DNA from: Liolophura sinensis | Lineage: Eukaryota; Mollusca; Polyplacophora; Chitonida; Chitonidae | NCBI RefSeq assembly: GCF_032854445.1 | Contig: NC_088300.1 | Location: forward strand, 1,922,001 to 1,986,000 | DNA: 64,000 bases | Direction: 5' to 3' | Notes under the pieces: generated by a model | The model's input: only the letters and a program-made list of their open reading frames with translations | Database searches by the model: none | Told to the model about the DNA's origin: nothing | Made by a program: the position numbers and the translations under genes | Part shown: piece after piece, positions 56,401-64,000 of the stretch | Numbering within the stretch: the stretch's first letter is position 1 | Layout of the letters: each line of letters starts with the position of its first letter

Positions 56401-59400
56401 CCACCATCAGGAGCTTTATCAGTGTGGTCACATGGTCATGGTGCTGTTTCAGTGCTGCTTCAGTGCTGCCATCAGGCTCTTTATCAGTGTGGTCACATGG
56501 TTACGGTGCTGGCTCACTTCCACCATCAGGAGCTTTATCAATGTGGTCACATCATCACTCACATGTTATAATGCTACTTTCACTGTTAGGTCTGCAGCTA
56601 TACATCAGGTGATATGTCATGTGGAGGCCTGTGGTTTACACCGTGTGCATGTCGCTGGTGGAGGCCTGTGGTTTACACTGTGTGCATGTCGCTGGTGGAG
56701 GCCTGTGGTTTATGCCGTGTGCGTGTTGCTGGTGGAGGCCTGTGGTTTACGCCGTGTGCATGTTGCTGGTGGAGGCCTGTGGTTTACGCCGTGTGCATGT
56801 CGCTGGTGAAGGCCTGTGGTTTACACCAAGCTCTCTGCTTTCTTCCACCCATTATACACATGACTGCCCTCATATAAATGAAAAATTTTGATTACCAAAC
56901 CTAGATTCTTCTAGATGTGCTATTACTTTTTCAGGTTTGTTACCTTGTAATATCCCTAGTGTAACTCTCAGTCCAATAGCCCCTGACAGTAAAAATGAGG
57001 TATTGGTGGGAGGTGCCAAACCTGGGAGCCCCACCCCTCTTAATGTTGGGGAGACCAAAGTGGAGGTGGAGGTGACCTCAGCAGATTGCTCAAACAAACA
57101 GGTCAGGTGTACTGTATAGCTGCTGTCATGAAAATTGTGTTGAAACATCAGGCTGCTTGAATTAATAACACGGCTATATACAAATTTTTCTCTTTCATCT
57201 TTTTTGTCTAACTTGTCTGTAATTTTCTACAGTCTGTAAAGTTTAACTTATATTAATTGATCATTTACTGAAGAACATTTATGACAGTGGGCGGTTTTAT
57301 GGTTGGCTGAGTACAGAGCCCTGGGATATCCAAAATATACCTCATAAGGTATCTAACAATTGTATGTATTCTGAGCTATGTTTGTTGGATTTCTGTCAGT
57401 CCCTTTGTTGAAAAATTTCCAACAGTCTTTGTGTTTTAATTTGTACTTTTTCAGACCTACGTTGTTCATATAACCAAAAAGCTGCTTCCTCGACTGGTGA
57501 AGTTTACGTCTTCTGAATTGGCCACCTCATTTGAGTGTCCAATCTCCCTCAGCCCGTACTACTGTCCAGTGTCCATACGAGGAAGTGACCCAAAGCATAC
57601 CTTCTCACGTCCATTAATCGATGAAATGACCCGAACCTCTAAGATTGACCCATTAAGTGGAGAACCTCTAGGCCCAGACTGGAAGGTCATTGAGTATGAC
57701 ATTGAAAAAAAGATGTCTGCTTCCACAGTGTCTATACCTTTGACATATGGAGGTAAATTCATGGTGTATGTAAGTGGGGAAGTGTCCTTTGTACATCTTT
57801 GATATGGGAATGTCCTATATACATCACAGGTATGGGGATGTTCTATATACATCAAGGGTATGGGAATGTCCTACATACATCACAGGTATGGGAATGTCCT
57901 ACATACATCACAGGTATGGGAATGTCCTACATACACCATGGGTGTAGGAATGTCCTATATACATCACAGGTATGGGAATGTCCTATATACATCACAGGTA
58001 TGGGAATGTTCTATATACATCACAGGTATGTGAATGTCCTACATACATCACAGGTATGGGAATGTCCTACATACATCATGGGTGTAGGAATGTCCTATAT
58101 ACATCACAGGTATGGGAATGTCCTATATACATCACAGGTATGGGGTGTTCTATATACATCACAGGTATGTGAATGTCCTACATACATCACAGGTATGGGG
58201 TGTTCTATATACATCACAGGTATGTGAATGTCCTACATACATCACAGGCATGGGAATGTCCTACATACACCATGGGTGTAGGAATGTCCTATATACATCA
58301 TGGGTGTAGGAATGTCCTACATACATCACAGGTATGGGAATGTCCTACATACACCATGGGTGTAGGAATGTCCTATATACATCATGGGTGTAGGAATGTC
58401 CTATATACATCACAGGTATGGGAATGTCCTATATACATCACAGGTATGTGAATGTCCTACATGCATCACAGGTATGGGAATGTCCTACATACACCATGGG
58501 TGTAGGAATGTCCTATATACATCATGGGTGTAGGAATGTCCTATATACATCACAGGTATGGGAATGTCCTATATACATCACAGGTATGGGGTGTTCTATA
58601 TACATCACAGGGATGTGAATGTCCTATATACATCACAGGTATGGGAATGTCCTACAAACATCACAGGTATGGAAATGTCCTACATACATCATGGGTGTAG
58701 GAATGTCCTATATATATCACAGGTATGGGAATGTTCTATATACATCACAGGTATGTGAATGTCCTACATACATCATAGGTATGGGAATGTCCTACATACA
58801 CCATGGGTGTAGGAATGTCCTATATACATCACAGGTATGGGAATGTCCTATATACATCACAGGTATGGGGTGTTCTATATACATCACGGGGATGTGAATG
58901 TCCTATATACATCACAGGTATGTGAATGTCCTACATACATCACAGGTATGTGAATGTCCTACATACATCACAGGTATGGGAATGTCCTATATACATCACA
59001 GGTATGGGAATGTCCTATATACATCACAGGTATGGGAATGTCCTACATACATCATGGGTGTAGGAATGTCCTATATACATCGCAGGTATGGGAATGACCC
59101 ATATACATCACAGGTATGGGAATGTCCTATATACATCACAGGTATGGGAATGTCCTATATACATCACAGGTATGGGAATGTCCTATATACATCAAAGGTA
59201 TGGGAATATCCTATATACATCACAGGTGTGAAAATGTCCTAAATACATCACAGGTGTGGAAATGTCCTAAATACATCACAGGTGTGGGAATGTCCTATAT
59301 ACATCACAGGCGTGGTAATTTCCTATATACATCACAGATGTGGAAATGCCCTACACACATCACAGGTGTGGGAACATCCTATATACATCACAGGTGTGGA

Positions 59401-60560
59401 AGTGCCATGTATAAATCACATTTGTGGGATTGTTTTAAGTAGACCACAGATGTGAAAATGTCTTATATACACGATAGGTGTGGAAGTGTGCTATACACAC
59501 TATAGGTGTGGAAGTGTGCTATACACACAACAGGTGTCGGAATGTCCTATTTACACCACAGGTGTAGAGATGTCCTATGCACATCACAGGTGTGGGAATG
59601 TTCTATATACATCACAGGTGTGGGAGTGTTCTGTATACACAACAAGTGTGGGAATGCCCTATATACACCACAGGTGAGGAAGTGTCCTGTACAGATCACA
59701 GTTGTGGGAGTGTTCTATATACACAACAGGTGTGGGAATCCCCTTATACACCACAGGTGCAGAAGTGTCATATGCACATCACAGGTGTGGAAGTGTCCTA
59801 TTTACAGCACAGGTGTGGAAGTGTCCTGTACACATCATACATGTAGGTGTGGGAATGTCCTGTATGCAGGACAGGTGTGGAAGTGTCTTATATACATCAC
59901 AGATGTGGAATGTTCACAGGTCAATGACGCTTCTTCGGGAAACTTTTTGGGTCATCTCTCAAACACTTTGAATGGTGAACACTTGTCTGGAGAAGTTCTC
60001 CGACGGTCTGCCAGATTCTCCTGAATGCTGTTCATGTCGCATGAGGGAGACATATTTCCCAACAAGGTATTCAGGTTTGCTTGTTTCGCGGGTCGCACTT
60101 TCAGGGCTCATCAGGGGATTGCATGTACTTGGTATGCATGCGTCTGTACTGTACCACCCCAAATGGTGTCACAGGGCACCTCTCGACATGCTTACATGGG
60201 GCCAGGACTTTCTAGCAATGCATGTCCAGGATCAGGGACGTGTACAAGTGCAGGGATACTGGGCTTCAGGGGCTCACGGGGATGGCACGGGGCCCATCCA
60301 TGTTCATCAGCTCCTGGTTGTGTTGTGGTACCTCTTCTGCCATCAGCACAGGTTCATCCGCCGGGATTTCCAGGTCGACTGCAGGATCCTCCACACTCTT
60401 GTGTGTGAGGTTTCTTGAGGCGACAGGCTCTGTGCACCTGCCTCACGGGGTCACCACAATGGTGCCGATCCATCTCACTGTTCCACACCACCTGTGAAGT
60501 GTTCATTGATCTGAACAAAGATGACGGTCTGCCATTTGTAGTTTCTAGAGCATCTGTCAC
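47440..60560 (+). CDS. Cadherin-like beta-sandwich and U-box-like domain protein, 5 exons seen (3' end off window)
   Basis: I do not recognise a named orthologue. Exons: 47440-47601, 51443-51647, 56935-57101, 57455-57752, 60410-60560; phases agree and give 327 residues so far, ending in a split Thr codon. Two tandem domains resemble the Cadherin-like beta-sandwich family (Pfam Cadherin-like_b). The first (about 5-93) runs LEKLSVKPGILSPVF, ITDYSVTVA, then VTAEDGTTKFYSI. The second (about 98-188) runs ATLSSLTISHGDLSPAFSPD, VTEYY, then VGETKVEVEVTSAD. Residues 204-270 look like a U-box: FECPISLSP, then HTFSRPLIDE, then TSKIDPLSGEPL. This suggests an E2-binding ubiquitin ligase module, though the family's function here is inference. 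The last exon is Cys-rich (ALCTC, PQWC) and ends FVVSRASV. There is no signal peptide, so the beta-sandwich domains are probably intracellular. Exon 5 is the least certain: its acceptor (tcttgtgtgtgag) is modest, but phase and codon quality support it. Confidence 0.75.
48132..49446 (+). CDS. Possible nested two-exon gene, unknown function
   Basis: Inside intron 1 of the cadherin-like/U-box gene, same strand. Exon 48132-48457 opens with ATG and encodes 108 residues (start MWTTIQDCIDEAKLWLP; later FQIGVFVYFKGLDP, LHRVFHEGKRGRWYCAHKVV and RRLQWIIGES), ending at a consensus donor CAGAT/GTAAGT. A second piece at 49314-49446 can follow in phase and adds 44 residues including PESSSQVELK before a TGA; its acceptor is mediocre. 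The residue mix (Trp, Arg and hydrophobic, few low-complexity runs) looks protein-like, and the frame is cleaner than others nearby. A 177-codon frame on the opposite strand overlaps exon 1 and looks like its shadow. It could also be a chance frame or a gene fragment. No family recognised. Confidence 0.38.
48538..48610. repeat. 18-bp tandem repeat
   Basis: Four imperfect copies of gatgccaaccatttaaga. The multiple-of-3 length gives a repeated WHLLNG-type peptide on the minus strand that is not taken as coding. Confidence 0.85.
49965..50370. mobile_element. Foldback or MITE-like element
   Basis: The left end reads tttgattgattgattcgtat with tttaattccgtgctcag. The right end reads ttaaacaacaatcaaataaa, whose complement begins tttgattgttgtttaa. 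The two ends are thus imperfect inverted repeats about 0.4 kb apart around a noncoding interior that includes ccggaggttggtggtttatg. Such ends suggest a small nonautonomous element. No target duplication was established. Confidence 0.35.
50680..51325. repeat. Minisatellite of about 59 bp in intron 1 of the cadherin-like/U-box gene
   Basis: Eleven copies of a unit containing tgattttttattttttggat, tcaagactactaat and aataatcatactagtcataa. Two subtypes alternate (aattaattataatc and aatcagtaataatc). It ends about 120 bp before exon 2. Confidence 0.95.
51665..54870. repeat. 65-bp minisatellite in intron 2 of the cadherin-like/U-box gene
   Basis: About 49 copies of a unit containing atggtacaagatgctgttga, taactaattagagaggaatc and agggtatgctcaggttactg. 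It starts about 20-40 bp after the exon 2 donor. Many copies contain CAGGTTACTG, CAGGTGACTG or CAGGTGAGTG, that is CAG/GT donor-like sites. A weak resemblance between ggttactgtgtgtat and the exon 2 boundary (gtattactgtaagtctgtat) suggests, without proving, a boundary origin. Block duplications are visible (for example 51880-52110 against 52660-52880). Confidence 0.94.
54871..55925. other. Intron 2 remainder, no gene seen
   Basis: AT-rich sequence between two arrays, with a short (GT)n run near 55793-55809. No motif-bearing open frame and no RNA gene recognised. Confidence 0.6.
55930..56565. repeat. 54-bp minisatellite, long open frames in many registers
   Basis: Eleven to twelve copies of a 54-bp unit (tggtcacatggttacggtgc, tggctcactgccaccatcag, gagctttatcag). 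As 54 is 18 codons and the unit lacks stops in most registers, both strands show open frames of 170 to 300 codons. Copies vary at synonymous and nonsynonymous sites alike, there is no splice logic linking it to the exon at 56935, and it is followed by an unrelated array, so I call it noncoding satellite. Confidence 0.9.
56618..56830. repeat. 37-bp minisatellite
   Basis: Five copies of tgtggtttacaccgtgtgca followed by tgtcgctggtggaggcc, ending about 100 bp before exon 3 of the cadherin-like/U-box gene. Confidence 0.92.
57785..59915 (+). repeat. 28-bp array with a CAG/GT junction in each unit, intron 4
   Basis: About 75 copies of a 28-bp unit (gtatgggaatgtcctatata plus catcacag) begin about 35 bp after the exon 4 donor at 57752. 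Unit junctions read catcacag/gtatggg, which is at once a minimal acceptor (CAG) and a donor-like CAG/GTATGG. The intronic stretch just after the donor (ggggaagtgtcctttgtaca) resembles the unit, so the array seems to have grown from the 5' end of the intron. The right third (after about 59230) is more diverged, with aggtgtggaagtgtcc variants. Open frames of 65-172 codons inside it rotate with the repeat and are not genes. Confidence 0.94.
59930..60409. other. GC-richer, ORF-dense insert before exon 5
   Basis: Non-repetitive block between two arrays, clearly richer in G and C than its surroundings. It is open for 90-148 codons in overlapping plus-strand frames, and on the minus strand a frame includes VEDPAVDLEIPADEPVL. 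No frame joins in phase to the exon at 57752 without a stop, apart from one starting at the acceptor before 59903 that ends at a TGA at 60022. It may be a degenerate transposable element or an alternative terminal exon. I cannot choose between them. Confidence 0.35.
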
Positions 60561-63500
60561 GTAGGAGACGTGCAGGTTCTGCCGTGATCAATATGCCATT
60601 TGTAGCTTGTAGAGCATCTGTCACATAGGTGTCGTGCAGGTTTTGTCATGATCAGCCTGCCATTTGTAGCTTGTAGAGCATCGGTCACAAAGGTGCCATG
60701 CAGGTTCTGCCATGATCAATCTGCCATTTGTAGCTTGTAGAGCATCTGTCACATGGGTGTCGCACAGGTTCTGCCGTGATCAATCTGCCATTTGTAGCTT
60801 GTAGAGCATCTGTCACATAGGTGTTGTGCTGGTTCTGCCATGATCAATCTACCATTTGTAGCTTGTAGAGCATCGGTCACAAAGGTGCCATGCAGGTTCT
60901 GCCATGATCAATCTGCCATTTGTAGCTTGTAGAGCATCTGTCACATGGGTGTTGTGCTGGTTCTGCCATGATCAATCTACCATTTGTAGCTTGTAGAGCA
61001 TCTGTCACATAGGTGTTGTGCAGGTTTTGTCATGATGAGTCTGCCTTTTGTAGCTTGTAGAGCATCTGTCACATGGGTGTCGTACAGGTTCTGCCATGAT
61101 CAATCTACCATTTGTACCTTGTAGAGCATCTGTCAGATAGGTGTCATGCTGGTTCTGCCATGGTCAGTCTGCCATTTGTAGCTTGTAGAGCATCTGTCAG
61201 ATAGGTGTCATGCAGGTTCTGCCATGATCAGTCTGCCATTTGTAGCTTGTAGAGCATCTGTCACAAAGTTGTCATGCAAGTTCTGCCATGATCAGTCTGC
61301 CATTTGTAGCTTGTAGAGCATCTGTCACATAGGTGTCATGCAGGTTCTGCCATGATCAATCTGCCATTTATGGCTTGTAGAGCATCGGTCACAAAGCTGT
61401 CGTGCAGGTTCTGCCATGATCAATCTGCCATTTGTAGCTTGAAGAGCATCTGTCACATGGGTGTCGTACAGGTTCTGCCATGATTAATCTGCCATTTGTA
61501 ACTTCTAGAGCATCTGTCACATGGGTGTCGTACAGGTTCTGCCATGATCAATCTACCATTTGTAGCTTGTAGACCATCTGTCACAAAGGTGTCATGCGGT
61601 TCTGCCATGATCAGTCTGCCATTTGTAGCTTGTAGAGCATCTGTCACAAAGGTGTCATGCGGTTCTGCCATGATCAGTCTGCCATTTGTAGCTTGTAGAG
61701 CATCTGTCACAAAGGTGTCATGCAGGTTCTGCCATGATTAATCTGCCATTTGTAACTTCTAGAGCATCTGTCACATGGGTGTCGTACAGGTTCTGCCATG
61801 ATCAATCTACCATTTGTAGCTTGTAGAGCATCTGTCACATGGGTGTTGTGCTGGTTCTGCCATGATCAATCTACCATTTGTAGCTTGTAGAGCATCTGTC
61901 ACATGGGTGTTGTGCTGGTTCTGCCATGATCAATCTACCATTTGTAGCTTGTAGAGCATCTGTCACATAGGTGTCATGCAGGTTCTGCCATGATCAGTCT
62001 GCCATTTGTAGCTTGTAGAGCATCTGTCACAAAGGTGTCATGCGGTTCTGCCATGATCAGTCTGCCATTTGTAGCTTGTAGAGCATCTGTCACAAAGGTG
62101 TCATGCAGGTTCTGCCATGATTAATCTGCCATTTGTAGCTTCTAGAGCATCTGTCACATGGGTGTCGTACAGGTTCTGCCATGATCAATCTACCATTTGT
62201 AGCTTGTAGAGCATCTGTCACAAAGGTGTCATGCAGGTTCTGCCATGATTAATCTGCCATTTGTAACTTCTAGAGCATCTGTCACATGGGTGTCGTACAG
62301 GTTCTGCCATGATCAATCTACCATTTGTAGCTTGTAGAGCATCGGTCACAAAGGTGTCATGCAGGTTCTGCCATGATCAGTCTACCTTTTGTAACTTCTA
62401 GAGCATCTGTCACATGGGCGTTGTACAGGTTCTGCAATGATCAATCTACCATTTGTAGCTTGTAGAGCATCTGTCACATAGGTGTCATGCAGGTTCTGCC
62501 ATGATCAGTCTACCATTTGTAGCTTGTAGAGCATCTGTCACATAGGTGTCGTGCAGGTTTTGTCATGATCAGTCTGCCTTTTGTAGCTTGTAGAGAATCT
62601 GTCCCCCAGGTGACATGCAGGTTCTGCCATGATCAGTCTACCATTTGTAGCTTGTAGAGCATCTGTCACATTGGTGTCGTGCAGGTTTTGTCATGATCAG
62701 TCTGCCTTTTGTAGCTTGTAGAGAATCTGTCCCCCAGGTGACATGCAGGTTCTGCCATGATCAGTCTACCATTTGTAGCTTGTAGAGCATCTGTCACATA
62801 GGTGTCGTGCAGGTTTTGTCATGATCAGGCTGCCTTCTGTAGCTTGTAGAGAATCTGTCGCCCAGGTGACATGCAGGTTCTGCCATGATCAGTCTGCCAT
62901 TTGTAGCTTGTAGAGCATCTGTCACATAGGTGTCGTGCAGGTTCTGCCATGATCAGTCTGCCATTTGTAGCTTGTAGAGCATCTGTCACATAGGTGTCGT
63001 GCAGGTTCTGCCATGATCAGTCTACCATTTGTAGCTTGTAGAGCATCTGTCACATAGGTGTCGTGCAGGTTCTGCCATGATCAGTCTGCCATTTGTAGCT
63101 TGTAGAGCATCTGTCACATAGGTGTCATGCAGGTTCTGCCATGATCAGTCTGCCATTTGTACCTTGTAGAGCATCTGTCACATAGGTGTCATGCAGGTTC
63201 TGTCATGATCAGTCTACCATTTGTAGCTTGTAGAGCATCTGTCACATAGGTGTCGTGCAGGTTTTGTCATGATCAGTCTGCCTTTTGTAGCTTGTAGAGA
63301 ATCTGTCCCCCAGGTGACATGCAGGTTCTGCCATGATCAGTCTACCATTTGTAGCTTGTAGAGCATCGGTCACATAGGTGTCGTGCAGGTTTTGTCATGA
63401 TCAGTCTGCCTTTTGTAGCTTGTAGAGAATCTGTCCCCCAGGTGACATGCAGGTTCTGCCATGATCAATCTACTATTTGTAGCTTGTAGAGCATCTGTCA

Positions 63501-64000
63501 CATAGGTGTCGTGCAGGTTTTGTCATGATCAGCCTGCCATTTGTAGCTTGTAGAGCATCTGTCACATGGGTGTCGTACAGGTTCTGCCATGATCAATCTA
63601 CCATTTGTAGCTTGTAGAGCATCGGTCACATAGGTGTCATGCAGGTTCTGTCATGATCAATCTGCCATTTGTAGCTTGTAGAGCATCTGTCACATAGGTG
63701 TCGTGCAGGTTCTGTCATGATCAGTCTGCCTTTTGTAGCTTGTAGAGCATCTGTCACATGGGTGTCGTACAGGTTCTGCAATGATCAATCTACCATTTGT
63801 AGCTTGTAGAGCATCTGTCACATAGGTGTCATGCAGGTTTTGTCATGATCAGTCTGCCTTTTGTAGCTTGTAGAGAATCTGTCCCCCAGGTGACATGCAG
63901 GTTCTGCCATGATCAGTCTACCATTTGTAGCTTGTAGAGCATCAGTTACATAGGTGTCGTGCAGGTTTTGTTATGATCAGCCTGCCATTTGTAGCTTGTA
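60561..64000 (+). repeat. 64-bp array built from the 3' end and donor of exon 5
   Basis: About 54 copies of a 63-64 bp unit run from the exon 5 donor to the window edge. Exon 5 ends CTGCCATTTGTAGTTTC, TAGAGCATCTGTCAC and the intron begins GTAGGAGACGTGCAGG. The copies read ctgccatttgtagcttgtag, agcatctgtcac, then ataggtgtcgtgcagg and ttctgccatgatcagt. About 38 nt of each unit is exon and 26 nt is intron. The boundary GT appears only at the real exon; the copies have AT, AA or other bases there (cacatag, cacaaag, cacatgg, cccccag). Confidence 0.93.

Noticed and set aside
55907-56809. 300-codon open frame on the plus strand and overlapping 170-codon frames on both strands
   Set aside because: The period is 54 bp, a multiple of 3 with few stop codons, so open frames appear in several registers on both strands. 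There is no splice connection to the cadherin-like/U-box exons and no recognisable fold.
57799-59846. Chain of 65-172 codon frames rich in YIHH and TSQVWEC
   Set aside because: 28-bp satellite read in rotating frames; each frame is the same unit, with no start context and no exon phase.
61453-61741. Repeat-encoded peptide (TDALQATNGRLIMAEP on the minus strand) as a repetitive protein gene
   Set aside because: Most units are 64 bp and shift frame; stretches of 63-bp units give short open runs only. The plus-strand origin from exon 5 explains the sequence better.

Overview
The window is eukaryotic genomic DNA with short exons, GT-AG introns and AT-rich introns and spacers. It most likely comes from a mollusc or another lophotrochozoan marine invertebrate. 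The protein sequences are animal-like, and the dispersed repeats (a Tn-rich head followed by a conserved 'ttttacg...ctccagaatattt' core, and a second family around 28.6 kb) are of a kind I associate with mollusc-type genomes. The phylum is inferred from repeat style and was not tested.

Four multi-exon genes could be assembled exon by exon, with intron phase agreeing at every junction. (1) CEP128-like centriolar coiled-coil gene, minus strand, 13 coding exons between 13258 and 1197; its 3' part runs off the left edge. (2) RAD51 recombinase, plus strand, 9 coding exons from 18524 to 26630, giving a complete 339-residue protein. (3) POLA2, the B subunit of DNA polymerase alpha-primase, minus strand, 18 coding exons from 47233 to 29907, giving a complete 602-residue protein. 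(4) A gene on the plus strand starting at 47440, only 206 bp from the POLA2 start codon. It encodes two tandem cadherin-like beta-sandwich domains followed by a U-box-like domain; five exons are visible and it runs off the right edge. A possible small two-exon gene (48132-49446) lies inside its first intron. RAD51 and POLA2 converge. CEP128 and RAD51 diverge across a spacer of about 5 kb. POLA2 and the fourth gene share a compact divergent promoter carrying an E2F-type palindrome and a CCAAT box. RAD51 and POLA2 are both S-phase DNA metabolism genes; nothing here shows that the four genes form a functional unit.

The outstanding feature is the tandem repeats. About a third of the window is minisatellite arrays, nearly all intronic, with units from about 23 to 80 bp. 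Several arrays are not random satellite: their unit is a copy of an exon end together with its splice site. RAD51 intron 8 holds about 44 copies of the last 50 nt of exon 8 plus the first 8 nt of the intron. RAD51 intron 4, CEP128 intron 7, intron 5 of the cadherin-like/U-box gene and (on the acceptor side) POLA2 intron 10 show the same logic, and POLA2 intron 15 shows a small three-copy version. In two of these arrays the donor GT has been lost in nearly all copies, mostly by a GT to AT change, whereas in two others it is kept. This pattern of exon-edge minisatellites that create or silence rows of decoy splice sites is the observation most worth following.
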